This document shows, piece after piece, positions 40,776 through 49,849 of a DNA stretch of 64,000 bases (position 1 is the first letter of the stretch; every line of letters starts with the position of its first letter). The notes under the pieces are model-generated. The model ran no database searches and was not told where the DNA came from. It saw only the letters and a list, made by a program, of their open reading frames with translations. Source of the DNA: Acidobacteriota bacterium (GTDB taxonomy: Bacteria; Acidobacteriota; Vicinamibacteria; Marinacidobacterales; Marinacidobacteraceae); contig JAJDUD010000007.1 of the NCBI GenBank assembly GCA_022826825.1, positions 1 to 64,000 on the forward strand, read 5' to 3'. The position numbers and the translations under genes were made by a program.

Positions 40776-43487
40776 TCAGGCGGTGGCCGGCTCTTCTTCC
40801 CGGGCCAGGTCGCGCATGACCGTCTGCAGGATGCCGCCGTTGCGGTAGTAGTCCACTTCCACCACCGAGTCGAGGCGGCAGCGCGCCTCGAAGGAACGGG
40901 ACTCCCCGTTCCGGGTGGCGGTCACCGTGACCCGCGCGCCGGGCCCGAGACCGTTGCTGACGCCCTCGATGTCCAGGGTCTCGTCCCCCACCAGTCCGAG
41001 CGACTCCGCGTTCTCCCCGGCCGGGAACTCGAGCGGCAGGACGCCCATCCCGACCAGGTTGCTGCGGTGGATGCGCTCGAAGCTCTCGGCGATCACCGCC
41101 TTGACGCCGAGCAGCAGCGTTCCCTTGGCGGCCCAGTCCCGGGAGGAGCCGGTCCCGTACTCCTTGCCGGCGAGGATCACGAGCGGGGTGCCCTCCTCGC
41201 GGTAGCGCCTTGCGGCATCGAAGATGGTCGTCTGCTCCCCCGACGGGTGGTGCACCGTGAAACCGCCCTCGGCGCCGCCGGCGAGCTCGTTCCGGAACCG
41301 GATGTTCGCGAACGTGCCGCGGAGCATGATCCGGTCGTTGCCGCGGCGCGAGCCGTAGGAGTTGAAGTCGCCGCGCTCGATCCCGCGTTCCCGAAGCCAG
41401 CTTCCGGCAGGGGAATCGAAGGCGATGGTCCCGGCGGGCGAGATGTGGTCGGTGGTGACCGAATCGCCGCACCGGACGAGCACCCGCGCCCCCCGGATGT
41501 CGGCGGGCGGCGCCGGCTCGGCGGTCATTCCGGAGAAGAACGGCGGCTCCTGGATGTAGGTGGAGTCGTCGTCCCACGGATAGATCTCGGAGGCGTCCAC
41601 CGGGATCCCGTTCCAGGTGGGGTTCCCGTCCCAGACGTTGCCGTACATCCGGCGGAAGGTCTCCGGCCGGAGCGCCCGGTCGAGAGCGTCCCGGACATCC
41701 TCGCTGCTCGGCCAGATGTCGCGCAGGAACACCGGGTTTCCGTCGGCTCCGGTCCCGAGCGGTTCCTCCTCCAGATCGATGTCCACGGTACCGGCGAGGG
41801 CGTAGGCGACGACCAGCGGCGGCGACGCCAGATAGTTGGCGCGCACGCTCGGATGCACGCGGCCCTCGAAGTTGCGGTTCCCGGAAAGGACCGAGGCCGC
41901 CACCAGGTCGGCGCTTTCGATGGCCCGCTCCACCCTCTCCGGCAACGGCCCGCTGTTCCCGATGCAGGTCGTGCACCCGTAGCCCACGAGGTGGAAGCCG
42001 AGATCCGCGAGGGGGCCCAGCAGTCCCGCGTCCCGCAGGTATTCCGTCACCGCCTTCGAACCCGGCGCGAGCGACGTCTTGACGTGGTCCGGGGTGGCGA
42101 GCCCGAGCTTGACGGCCCGCTGGGCGAGGAGGCCGGCGGCGAGCATCACGCCCGGGTTCGAGGTGTTCGTGCAGGAGGTGATCGCGGCGATCACCACGGC
42201 GCCGTGGCCCAGGTTCCGGCCGTTCCCGGCGCTGGCGGTCCGCGCGAGCTCTCCGGACTCGAGGGCGAATCCCCGCTCGGCCACCGGCGCGCTCAGCGAG
42301 GCGCGGAACGCGCGCTGCATGTCGGAGAGCGCCACCCGGTCCTGCGGGCGCTTCGGCCCCGCGAGGCTCGGCTCCACCGTCCCCAGGTCGAGTTCGAGCA
42401 CGTCGGTGTATTCGGGGTCCGGGGTCTCGTCCGTCCGGAAGAGGCCCTGGCGCTTGGCGTACGCCTCGACCCGGTCCACGTCCGCGTCGCTCCGGCCGGT
42501 GCGGCGGAGATAGGAGAGGGTCTCGGCGTCCACCGGGAAAAAACCCATCGTGGCGCCGTATTCGGGCGCCATGTTGGCCACCGTGGCGCGGTCGGAAAGC
42601 GAGATCTCCGAGAGCCCTTCGCCAAAGAACTCCACGAAGCTCTCGACCACCCCGTGTGCGCGCAGCCGCTCGGTGATGGTGAGCACGAGGTCGGTCGCGG
42701 TGACCCCCTCCTGCAGGGCGCCGCTCAGGCGGAAACCGACCACCTTCGGCGTGATGAGGTAGCACGGCTGGCCGAGCATCGCCGCCTCGGCTTCGATGCC
42801 CCCGACGCCCCAGCCCAGGACTCCGAGGCCGTTGATCATCGTGGTGTGGGAATCGGTGCCGACCAGCGTGTCGGGAAGCAGCACGCGCTCGTCGCCGTCG
42901 CCGTCCTCCATGACCACCTTGGCCAGGAGTTCGAGGTTCACCTGGTGGACGATGCCGGTGGCGGGGGGAACGACCCGGAAGCGGGAGAACGCCTTCTGCC
43001 CCCAGCGGAGGAACCGGTAGCGCTCCTGGTTCCTTTCGAACTCGATCGCCGCGTTCCGGTCGGCCGCCATCGGGGTGCCGAAGGAATCCACCACCACCGA
43101 GTGGTCGATGACCAGGTCCACGGGCGCCTTCGGGTTGATGCGCGCCGGGTCGCCGCCCATCCGGGCCAGCGCGGACCGCATGGCGGCGAGGTCCACGAGC
43201 GCGGGAACGCCGGTGAAGTCCTGGAGGATGACGCGGGCCGGACGGAACGGGACCTCGCGCCGGGCCGGCGCTTCGGCGTTCCAGGCCGCGAGGGCGGCCA
43301 CGTCGTCTTCGCGAACCGTCCGTCCGTCCACGCCGCGGAGCAGCGACTCGAGAAGGACCCGAATCGAGAACGGAAGCCGGGAGATGGTCCCGAGCCCTTC
43401 CCGCTCCACCGCTTCGAGGGCGTAGACGTGCGCGTCCCCGCTGGCGGTGCGGTGTTTTTCCAGGGACCCGAAGGCGTTATGTAACAT
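40776..43487 (-). CDS. acnA: Aconitate hydratase A
   Basis: From the ATG at 43487 ([20 protein letters not shown]) the protein has 903 residues, the normal length of AcnA; the longer frame to 43637 overlaps the next gene. It shows [53 protein letters not shown], the cluster cysteines in [12 protein letters not shown] and [54 protein letters not shown] [20 protein letters not shown]. It is the [4Fe-4S] enzyme that interconverts citrate and isocitrate in the TCA cycle. Monocistronic. Confidence 0.97.
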   Translation of the reverse strand: MLHNAFGSLEKHRTASGDAHVYALEAVEREGLGTISRLPFSIRVLLESLLRGVDGRTVREDDVAALAAWNAEAPARREVPFRPARVILQDFTGVPALVDLAAMRSALARMGGDPARINPKAPVDLVIDHSVVVDSFGTPMAADRNAAIEFERNQERYRFLRWGQKAFSRFRVVPPATGIVHQVNLELLAKVVMEDGDGDERVLLPDTLVGTDSHTTMINGLGVLGWGVGGIEAEAAMLGQPCYLITPKVVGFRLSGALQEGVTATDLVLTITERLRAHGVVESFVEFFGEGLSEISLSDRATVANMAPEYGATMGFFPVDAETLSYLRRTGRSDADVDRVEAYAKRQGLFRTDETPDPEYTDVLELDLGTVEPSLAGPKRPQDRVALSDMQRAFRASLSAPVAERGFALESGELARTASAGNGRNLGHGAVVIAAITSCTNTSNPGVMLAAGLLAQRAVKLGLATPDHVKTSLAPGSKAVTEYLRDAGLLGPLADLGFHLVGYGCTTCIGNSGPLPERVERAIESADLVAASVLSGNRNFEGRVHPSVRANYLASPPLVVAYALAGTVDIDLEEEPLGTGADGNPVFLRDIWPSSEDVRDALDRALRPETFRRMYGNVWDGNPTWNGIPVDASEIYPWDDDSTYIQEPPFFSGMTAEPAPPADIRGARVLVRCGDSVTTDHISPAGTIAFDSPAGSWLRERGIERGDFNSYGSRRGNDRIMLRGTFANIRFRNELAGGAEGGFTVHHPSGEQTTIFDAARRYREEGTPLVILAGKEYGTGSSRDWAAKGTLLLGVKAVIAESFERIHRSNLVGMGVLPLEFPAGENAESLGLVGDETLDIEGVSNGLGPGARVTVTATRNGESRSFEARCRLDSVVEVDYYRNGGILQTVMRDLAREEEPATA

Positions 43488-43543
43488 CGGCCGGCGACGA
43501 GGGGCGGTAAGGCTAGCAGCGAACGGCCCCTCCGGGAGCCACC

Positions 43544-44386
43544 ATGAACGACGAAGCGACCACCGCTGCCGACGCGCCGCCGGCGCGGATCGATCTCGGT
43601 TTCCTGCTCGGGTTCGCGTTCCGCGATCCACGCGCATTCCGCAAGTGGATGATCGGCTGCCTGGCGGTGCTGCTGATCCCGGTCCTGGGGTTCGGGCTGC
43701 TGTGGCTGCTCGGGTTCGCCGTCCAGACGGCGCGCGGCGCGCTCAAGGGGGAAGAGCACCCCATGCCCGGCTGGGATGCGGTGGCCAGCCAGCTCGCCGA
43801 CGGCCTGCGGGTGGTGGCGGTCGTCCTCGTCTACGCCGCCGTGGTGGCCGTCGTCGGGGGCGCGCTCTTCCTGGTGGGCACCCTGATCGGCCTGGTGGCG
43901 GTGGGGATTGCCGGCGGCATCTTCGCCGCGGTGGCCGGCGCCGCGATGGACAGCGGGGTAGCGCCCGACGTCTTCGGCCAGATCCTTCCCGAGATGGTCG
44001 CGGTCCCGGTCGCCGGAGCCGGTCTGATGGGAGCGGCCGCCGTCTTCGGCCTGGTCGTCACCGGCTGGTTCGTGGTGCTGCTGGCCGGGTTCGCCAAGGC
44101 GCTGATGCCGGCGGGGCTGATGCAGCTCGCCGCTACCGGACGGATCCGCCCGGCCCTCGGCTGGGTCCGGAACCTGCGGCGGATCCGCGCCCATCCGGGG
44201 ACCTACATCCTGCTGCTGCTGATCCTCGTGCTGTTCGGAGTCCTCGCCAACCTCAGCCTGTCGCTCTTCCTGGTGGGTCTGGTTCCGGGCCTCTTCTGGA
44301 CCTGGACGGCTTCCGGCGCCGCGATCGGCCACGCCGGCCGCATCATGGGCGTCGAAGTGGAGGCCGCCGAAACCGCGGCCGACTGA
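43544..44386 (+). CDS. DUF4013-type membrane protein, paralogue 1
   Basis: This 280-residue protein has a short polar N-terminus with [20 protein letters not shown], then a span, [20 protein letters not shown] near residue 70, the conserved DUF4013 motif (EEHPMPxW), and five to six hydrophobic segments ending with [20 protein letters not shown]. No catalytic residues are visible. It is the first of three tandem copies on one strand, and the longest, with an extra 50-residue hydrophobic insertion in the middle. Function of the family is not known. Confidence 0.78.
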   Translation: MNDEATTAADAPPARIDLGFLLGFAFRDPRAFRKWMIGCLAVLLIPVLGFGLLWLLGFAVQTARGALKGEEHPMPGWDAVASQLADGLRVVAVVLVYAAVVAVVGGALFLVGTLIGLVAVGIAGGIFAAVAGAAMDSGVAPDVFGQILPEMVAVPVAGAGLMGAAAVFGLVVTGWFVVLLAGFAKALMPAGLMQLAATGRIRPALGWVRNLRRIRAHPGTYILLLLILVLFGVLANLSLSLFLVGLVPGLFWTWTASGAAIGHAGRIMGVEVEAAETAAD

Positions 44387-44414
44387 CTGCCGTTAGTTCT
44401 GCTGAGGACACACC

Positions 44415-45086
44415 ATGACCGAAGAACAACCCACCACCGCTGGCGCCGCCACATCCGAGAGCCTGGACCTCGGCGCGATTCTGGGAGGTCCCTTCCGGGA
44501 TCCCCGGGCGTTGCCCAAGTTCCTGGGCGGCTGCCTCGCCGTGATCGGCATCCTGTTCTTCGGACTCGGGTTGCTCGCTCTGCTGGGTTTCGGCTTCCAG
44601 ACCGCGCAGCGCGCCCGGCGGGGCGAGGAACACCCGATGCCCGAGTGGGGGGACCTCGGCCAACTGCTCGGCGACGGACTCCGCGTACTCGCCGTGGCTC
44701 TCGGCTATCTCCTGGCTCCGCTCGCGCTGTCCATCGTCGCCGCCGTCCTCAGCATCATCCCGGTGATCGGAGGGCTCGCGGACTTGGTACTCGGCCCCGT
44801 GGCGCTGCTTCTCGGCCTGCTCGCGGTGGTCCTCCTGCCCGTTGCGCTGGCGCAGATGGTGGCGAGCAACGAGATCGGTTCCGCGTTCCGGATCCAGGAG
44901 AACCTCCGGCTCATCCAGGCCCACCTCGGCACCTACGTCGTCTTCCTGCTCATCGTGATCCTGATCGAGGTGCTGGAGGCGGCGAGTCTTGCCCTGTGCG
45001 GCATAGGGATCATCCCGGGACTGTTCTGGAGTCAGGCCGCCTTTGGAATCGGCCTCGGACAGAGCGCCCGCACGATGGGCATCTAG
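44415..45086 (+). CDS. DUF4013-type membrane protein, paralogue 2
   Basis: The 223-residue copy shares with its neighbours SLDLGAILGGPFRDPRALPK, FQTAQRARRGEEHPMPEWGD near residue 68, the segment IGSAFRIQENLRLIQAHLGT near 157 and GIGIIPGLFWSQAAFGIGLG at the end. It lacks the insertion of copy 1. It starts 28 bp after copy 1, so the two are probably transcribed together. The shared pattern is one span, a conserved cytoplasmic loop with HPMP, then four spans. Confidence 0.78.
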   Translation: MTEEQPTTAGAATSESLDLGAILGGPFRDPRALPKFLGGCLAVIGILFFGLGLLALLGFGFQTAQRARRGEEHPMPEWGDLGQLLGDGLRVLAVALGYLLAPLALSIVAAVLSIIPVIGGLADLVLGPVALLLGLLAVVLLPVALAQMVASNEIGSAFRIQENLRLIQAHLGTYVVFLLIVILIEVLEAASLALCGIGIIPGLFWSQAAFGIGLGQSARTMGI

Positions 45087-45176
45087 GAGCCGGCTGTTCC
45101 CAAGAACCATCCCGAATCGCCTTCGTTAACTGATATCGGGGAAGGGAGACGAACCGGCGATCCGGGAAGGAAAACG

Positions 45177-45932
45177 ATGACCGACGACCAGCCAGTCCTG
45201 CCGGCGGACGAGCCGCCGCCTCCGCCGCCGCCCGCGCCGCCGGCCCCGGAGCGATTCGACCTGGGCCGCCTGTTCACCTTCGCGTTCCGGGACCCGAAGG
45301 CGCTCTCCAAGTTCGTGATCGGCAGCCTCATGGTGGTGCTCATCCCGCTGTTCGGACTGGGTCTGCTGGCCCTGCTCGGCTTCGGCGTCCGCACGGCCCG
45401 GGGCGCGCTGCGCGGCGACGAGCACCCGATGCCCGACTGGGACGACTTCGGAGGGATCCTGGTGGACGGCATCAAGGTGTTCGGGGTGATCGCCGGCTAC
45501 ACGCTGGCCGCGGTCGTGATGGGCCTCGGTCTCGTGGCGATCGGCGTCTTCTGGGCGCTGATCGGACAGTCCATGGGTTCTCCGGCGGTGGTGGCGACCT
45601 CGGTGATCGGGAGCCTGACCTCCATCTTCTTCCTCGTGTTCGCGGCGCTGATCGCCAACGCGCTCATCCCGGCCGGGATCGTGCAACTGGCGGCCACCGG
45701 CCGATTCACCGCGGCCTTCCGGCTGAACCGGAACGTCGCCCTGATTCGAGCCAACTTCGGCAACTACATCGTCCTGCTCCTGAGCCTGATCCTGTTCTCG
45801 ATCGTCGCGGACCTGACCATCATTCTCTGCCTGGTCGGCGCCATCCCGGGCTACTTCTGGGGCATCACGGCCGCGGGAGCCGCCGTCGGACGCACCGGCC
45901 GCCTGATGGGGGTGCCGTTGGAGGCGGCCTGA
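45177..45932 (+). CDS. DUF4013-type membrane protein, paralogue 3
   Basis: This 251-residue copy has a proline-rich N-terminus (EPPPPPPPAPPAPERFD) and then RLFTFAFRDPKALSKFVIGS, GVRTARGALRGDEHPMPDWD near residue 81, TGRFTAAFRLNRNVALIRAN near 178 and LVGAIPGYFWGITAAGAAVG. GGAAGG-type ribosome site (GGGAAGGAAAACG) precedes the ATG. It is separated from copy 2 by 90 bp. The N-terminal Pro tract may be a flexible linker. Confidence 0.78.
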   Translation: MTDDQPVLPADEPPPPPPPAPPAPERFDLGRLFTFAFRDPKALSKFVIGSLMVVLIPLFGLGLLALLGFGVRTARGALRGDEHPMPDWDDFGGILVDGIKVFGVIAGYTLAAVVMGLGLVAIGVFWALIGQSMGSPAVVATSVIGSLTSIFFLVFAALIANALIPAGIVQLAATGRFTAAFRLNRNVALIRANFGNYIVLLLSLILFSIVADLTIILCLVGAIPGYFWGITAAGAAVGRTGRLMGVPLEAA

Positions 45933-45949
45933 CAAGGCGCGGACGGCCG

Positions 45950-45995
45950 GGAACGCCGGCCTCCGGCCGGCACAGCCCGCCGCAGGCGGGCGGCG
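45950..45995. repeat. Hairpin half-element, variant subfamily
   Basis: GAACGCCGGCCTCCGGCCGG and AGCCCGCCGCAGGCGGGC form two perfect 7-bp stems (45955-45971 and 45975-45991), the same two-stem plan as the other half-elements but with different stem sequences. It lies in the 200 bp between paralogue 3 and the Yip1-like gene. Confidence 0.65.
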
Positions 45996-46120
45996 GGAAG
46001 GACCTCAACCGCCGGGTGGTTCCCGTCTTGGCGTGAGTCCCCGCGGACACGGCGCGCCCCATCGGGCCAGAGCCCGGCGCGAACGGCGTACCGCCTCTGC
46101 ACATCCCTCCTAACTCGTGC

Positions 46121-46126
46121 TACTTT
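46121..46126 (+). promoter_or_regulatory. Candidate -10 box (TACTTT), leaderless
   Basis: TACTTT preceded by GTGC lies 8 bp before the ATG at 46135 with no ribosome site between. Confidence 0.4.
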
Positions 46127-46134
46127 CGGGCGCT

Positions 46135-46749
46135 ATGGACTCGTCATCTCCCGCTCCCGAAAACTCGAGCGCGCCCGAAGAGGCGCCGACCACACCCGCT
46201 GCGCCGGCCCTCGGGCACGGCCTCGGGGAGCGGCTGGTGGCTGTCCTCAGCCTCACGCCAGGGGCCTTCCGGCAGATCGCGGAGGCTCCGCGCACCCTCC
46301 AGAGTGTGGTTGTCGCTTTGCTCGGGATCGCGCTCGTGGGCAGCGTCGCGACGCTGGGTGCGTTCCTGACGCTCGTCTACCCCGTGGTGGTTCTCGCCTG
46401 GATCACCCTCCAATCCGTCCTGTCGCGGCTCCTGACCCAACTGTTCGTCGCCGGGCAAATGCCTGCGGGAGGGCTGCCGTCCTACCCCGACTGGATCCGG
46501 TCCCAGTACTTCACCCTGAGTCCTTGGATCTTCGGGCTGGTGCCGCTGGTAGGCACTTTCGCCTGGATCTACTCCATCGTTCTGGAAGTGCGCTCGATCA
46601 TGGACATGGGCGGCTGCTCGGCCGGCCGGGGCATCGTGATCTATCTCGTGACCGGCGTCGTGCGCGCCAGCCTCTTCGGACTCATCGTCGGAATCTTCGG
46701 GGCCGGAATCCTCAGCATCTTCGCGCTGGACTCCCTCATGCCCTGGTAG
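46135..46749 (+). CDS. Yip1-like membrane protein
   Basis: From the ATG at 46135 the protein has 204 residues: a 45-residue polar N-terminus rich in Pro/Ala/Glu, then LTPGAFRQIAEAPRTLQSVV, and five hydrophobic segments (VVALLGIALVGSVATLGAFL; VYPVVVLAWITLQSVLSRLL; LSPWIFGLVPLVGTFAWIYS; GIVIYLVTGVVRASLFGLIV; IFGAGILSIFALDSLMP). The order of a cytoplasmic FRQIAEAPR-like entry and five spans matches Yip1-domain proteins of bacteria. Function unknown. It follows the DUF4013 trio on the same strand and may act in the same envelope process. Confidence 0.65.
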   Translation: MDSSSPAPENSSAPEEAPTTPAAPALGHGLGERLVAVLSLTPGAFRQIAEAPRTLQSVVVALLGIALVGSVATLGAFLTLVYPVVVLAWITLQSVLSRLLTQLFVAGQMPAGGLPSYPDWIRSQYFTLSPWIFGLVPLVGTFAWIYSIVLEVRSIMDMGGCSAGRGIVIYLVTGVVRASLFGLIVGIFGAGILSIFALDSLMPW

Positions 46750-46765
46750 CGGCCGGGTCGAGGAC

Positions 46766-47746
46766 TCAGGTCCGGCCGCCATCGTCCGTGGATGAGGAGC
46801 CGGATTCCGGATTCCTGAGCCGCCGCCGCCGCTCCTCGGCCGCCCTGAGCGTCCGCGGCCACTTCTTCCGGAGCAGCCGGGACATCGCCCGGTCCGCCAG
46901 CAGGCGGCCGCCGGTCTGGCAGGCCGCGCAGTAGTTGAACTCGTTCTCGGCGCGGCGCACCCGCTGCACCGGAGACCCGCAGTCCGGACAGGGCTGGCCG
47001 AAGCGGCCGTGCACCGCCATCCCCTCGCGGAAGGCGGTGACGCCGGTGGGAAAGGCGCTGCCGCACTCTTCCTGGAGCCGCGCGGCCCACTCGGTCAGGA
47101 CGGACTCCGCGGCGGCGTGCAGACGGCCGAGTTCCTCGGAGGTGAGGCTTCCGGCGCGTTTCGAAGGCGAGAGCCGGGCCCGGTGCAGGATCTCGTCCGA
47201 ATAGGCGTTGCCCACTCCGGCGAAGCGGGCCGGCTCGGTGAGCGCCCGCTTGATGGTGTTCGTCAGGCCCGCGAGCCGGGCGCCGAACGCTTCGCGGGTG
47301 GAACCGGGAATCTCCAGCCCGCCGCGGTCGAGCGCCCGCAGCGGTTGTGGACCCCGGCCGACCCGGATGGAGGCCCGCTTCTTCGGGCTCCGCTCGACGA
47401 GCCGCAACTTTCCGCCGCTCCCGGCTTCCGACTCGAAACTCCAGACGGCCAGATTGCCGCGCGGGGACAGCCGCACGGGCTTTCGGGAACCCGAACCCGC
47501 GGTCCAGTGGAACCGTCCCGCCACCGCCAGATGGACGGCGCAGAAGAGCTCCTCCTCGAACTCCATCACGAGCTGCTTGCCGATCCGCCGGACACCCGTC
47601 GCGACCCGTCCGACCAGCGCCTCGGGAGGCGTCTCGACCGAGGCGAGGAGGTGCGGGGAGGCGATCTGAAACGCCGCGAGGCGCGCCCCCACGATCCGGG
47701 CCCGGATCGCGGAGCGGTACAGCTCCACATCGGGAAACTCGGGCAC
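46766..47746 (-). CDS. Fpg/Nei-family DNA glycosylase
   Basis: This 326-residue protein starts with GTG and reads MPEFPDVELY: the catalytic Pro2 and Glu3 are present, while the usual Glu6 is Asp. The lysine in IGKQLVMEF matches the conserved Lys of the beta sandwich. The helix-two-turn-helix is in FAGVGNAYSDEILHRARLSP near residue 171, and the zinc finger is CPDCGSP with CAACQTGGRLLADR near the end. It removes oxidised bases (8-oxoguanine or pyrimidines) and nicks the strand. The C-terminal 30-residue tail after the zinc finger is unusual. Confidence 0.88.
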   Translation of the reverse strand: MPEFPDVELYRSAIRARIVGARLAAFQIASPHLLASVETPPEALVGRVATGVRRIGKQLVMEFEEELFCAVHLAVAGRFHWTAGSGSRKPVRLSPRGNLAVWSFESEAGSGGKLRLVERSPKKRASIRVGRGPQPLRALDRGGLEIPGSTREAFGARLAGLTNTIKRALTEPARFAGVGNAYSDEILHRARLSPSKRAGSLTSEELGRLHAAAESVLTEWAARLQEECGSAFPTGVTAFREGMAVHGRFGQPCPDCGSPVQRVRRAENEFNYCAACQTGGRLLADRAMSRLLRKKWPRTLRAAEERRRRLRNPESGSSSTDDGGRT

Positions 47747-47826
47747 GGGCGATAGTCTCCCGCCCGGGGTTTGGGGATGTCCAGCGGGCGGCGTGGCGCC
47801 GCCGCTTCCAGCCAGAGGAGAACAAC

Positions 47827-48612
47827 GTGCCGAATCGCGCCCAGAAACGCTTTCAGAACAAGGCCGCCATCGTGACCGGGGCCTCCAGCGGGATCGGACG
47901 CGCCACCGCCCTGGCGCTCGGGCGGGAGGGCGCGAAGGTCACCGTCACCGCCCGCCGGCCCGAGCGCCTCGGTGCGTTGGCCCGCGAGATCGAGATGGCC
48001 GGCGGGGCGGCGCTGCCCCTCGCGGGCGACGTGACCGAAGCGGACTTCCGGTCGCGGGTGGTGGAGGAGACCGTCGGGCGCTTCGGCGGGCTGGACCACC
48101 TCGTGAACTCCGCCGGGGTGATCGCCTTCGGCACCATCGAGAACACCGGACTCGACGCCTGGCAGCGGATGTTCGCCCTGAACGTGGAGGCGGTCTTCGA
48201 CCTGATGCGGCTCTCGGTGCCGCACCTGCTCGAGCGGAAGGGGAGCATCGTCAACGTCTCGAGCGTGAACGGCATTCGCTCGTTCCCGGGGGTGCTCGCC
48301 TACAACGCGAGCAAGTCCGCCCTCGACCAGTTGACGCGCTGCTCGGCGCTCGAGCTCGCCGCCAAGGGGGTGCGCATCAACTCGGTGAACCCGGGCGTCA
48401 CGCGGACCGAACTTCACCTGGCCGGGGGGCTCGACGACGACCGCTACGCGGCCTTCGTGGAGCACAGCAAGACCACCCATCCCATCGGCCGGATCGGCAC
48501 CCCGGAAGAGGTCGCCGACCTGGCGCTCTTCCTGCTGTCGGACGATGCGGGCTTCTGTACCGGGGTCACGATCCCGGTGGATGGGGGGCGCCACCTCACC
48601 TGCGCGCGCTAG
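47827..48612 (+). CDS. Short-chain dehydrogenase/reductase (SDR)
   Basis: From the GTG at 47827 (GGAG about 9 nt upstream) the protein has 261 residues. It carries the NAD(P) motif IVTGASSGIGRATALALG near residues 14-31, NSAGVIAFG near 96, the catalytic Ser in NVSSVNGIRS near 143, and YNASKSALDQL near 157 (YxxxK). VNPGVTRTELH and GFCTGVTIPVDGGRHL close the classical SDR fold. It is most like 3-oxoacyl reductase-type or broad-substrate dehydrogenases; the arginine after the cofactor motif (TARRPERL) suggests NADP. Nothing nearby tells the substrate. Confidence 0.9.
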   Translation: MPNRAQKRFQNKAAIVTGASSGIGRATALALGREGAKVTVTARRPERLGALAREIEMAGGAALPLAGDVTEADFRSRVVEETVGRFGGLDHLVNSAGVIAFGTIENTGLDAWQRMFALNVEAVFDLMRLSVPHLLERKGSIVNVSSVNGIRSFPGVLAYNASKSALDQLTRCSALELAAKGVRINSVNPGVTRTELHLAGGLDDDRYAAFVEHSKTTHPIGRIGTPEEVADLALFLLSDDAGFCTGVTIPVDGGRHLTCAR

Positions 48613-48646
48613 CCGAGTGGACACTCGATCCAAGAATGGGATGTAA

Positions 48647-48675
48647 ATACCTATTTTGCTATGTAAAATGGGTAT
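48647..48675. promoter_or_regulatory. AT-rich palindrome directly before the first DUF4143 gene
   Basis: ATACCTATTTT (48647-48657) and AAAATGGGTAT (48665-48675) form an inverted repeat with 10 of 11 pairs and a 7-bp centre, ending at the base before the ATG at 48676. The tract is far richer in A+T than the surrounding DNA. ATGTAAA also occurs twice. It fits an operator for self-control. Confidence 0.55.
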
Positions 48676-49830
48676 ATGTATCCCAGATTGCTCAAAGCGC
48701 CACTACGAGATGACCGGAGCTTTTTCCTGTTCGGTCCGCGCGGAGTCGGCAAGACGACGTGGATTCGGCAGCGCCTTCCCGATGCGCTCTATCTGGACCT
48801 GCTCGATCATCAGCTCCATCTACAACTCCTGACCCGTCCCGACCGGCTGCGGGACCTGATCCCCGGCGGCTACGCCGGCTGGGTTGTGCTCGACGAGGTG
48901 CAGCGTGCGCCGCTTGTGCTGCACGAGGTCCACCGGCTCATCGAAACGCGTGGACTCCGGTTCGTGCTCACCGGGTCGAGCGCTCGCAGCCTGCGCCGCC
49001 GCGGCGTCAATCTCCTGGGAGGACGCGCGCTCATGCGTCGGCTACACCCGCTGACGGCCGTCGAAGCCGGTTCCGACTTCTCCCTCGAGCGCGCCTTGTA
49101 CTACGGAGGCTTGCCTTCGGTCTATGGCCACGGTGATCCGAAGGCGTATCTCGCCTCCTGGGTCGAGACGCATCTGCGTCAGGAGGTCATCGAGGAAGCC
49201 CGGGTCCGGAACCTCGCCGCCTTCGCGCGCTTCCTGGAAGCGGCGACCTTTTCTCAGGCCGGTCTGCTGAATGTGGCTTCCGTGGCCCGGGATGCCGGAC
49301 TCGATCGGAAAACGGCGGCCGGTTACTTCGAGTTGCTCGAAGACCTGCTGGTCGCGGCCCGGGTTCCGATCTTCACCCGCAAGGCTCGGCGCCGAATGAC
49401 GACCCATTCCCGGTTCTTCTTCTTCGATGTCGGGGTCTATCGGGCGCTCCGGCCAAGCGGCCCTCTTGACCGGCCGGAAGAGATCGATGGCGCGGCCCTC
49501 GAGACGCTGGTGTTCCAGGAACTGCGCGCCCATATCGCGTACCGGGATCTCGACCTCGATCTGTTCACCTGGCGGACGTCCTCCGGACGCGAGGTGGATC
49601 TCGTGGCCTACGGTGGAGACGGGTTCCATGCCCTCGAGGTGAAGCGAAGCCGCTCGATCCGTCCCGCCGACCTCCGGGGCCTGCGGGCGTTTCTCAATGA
49701 CTACCCCATGGCTCGCGCGGTCCTGCTCTACGGCGGGGACCGGAGGGAGTACCGGGACGGCATCGAACTCCTTCCCGTGACGGAAGGCCTGGCCGACCCG
49801 ACCCGCATCCTGCCGCCGCCGGCCGAGTGA
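48676..49830 (+). CDS. AAA_14/DUF4143 ATPase, copy 1
   Basis: This 384-residue protein has Walker A LFGPRGVGKTTWIRQRL near residues 18-34, Walker B GWVVLDEVQRAPLVL near 68, sensor VLTGSSARSLRR near 97, then a winged-helix region and the DUF4143 part: FFFDVGVYRALRP near 250 and LFTWRTSSGREVDLVAYGGD with ALEVKRS near 300-320, a PD-(D/E)xK nuclease-like pattern (E, D, E-x-K). Such proteins are scattered in bacteria and their role is not settled. It has no partner gene, and the palindrome before it suggests it controls itself. Confidence 0.85.
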   Translation: MYPRLLKAPLRDDRSFFLFGPRGVGKTTWIRQRLPDALYLDLLDHQLHLQLLTRPDRLRDLIPGGYAGWVVLDEVQRAPLVLHEVHRLIETRGLRFVLTGSSARSLRRRGVNLLGGRALMRRLHPLTAVEAGSDFSLERALYYGGLPSVYGHGDPKAYLASWVETHLRQEVIEEARVRNLAAFARFLEAATFSQAGLLNVASVARDAGLDRKTAAGYFELLEDLLVAARVPIFTRKARRRMTTHSRFFFFDVGVYRALRPSGPLDRPEEIDGAALETLVFQELRAHIAYRDLDLDLFTWRTSSGREVDLVAYGGDGFHALEVKRSRSIRPADLRGLRAFLNDYPMARAVLLYGGDRREYRDGIELLPVTEGLADPTRILPPPAE

Positions 49831-49849
49831 ACCGGGCTGACCGTTTCCG

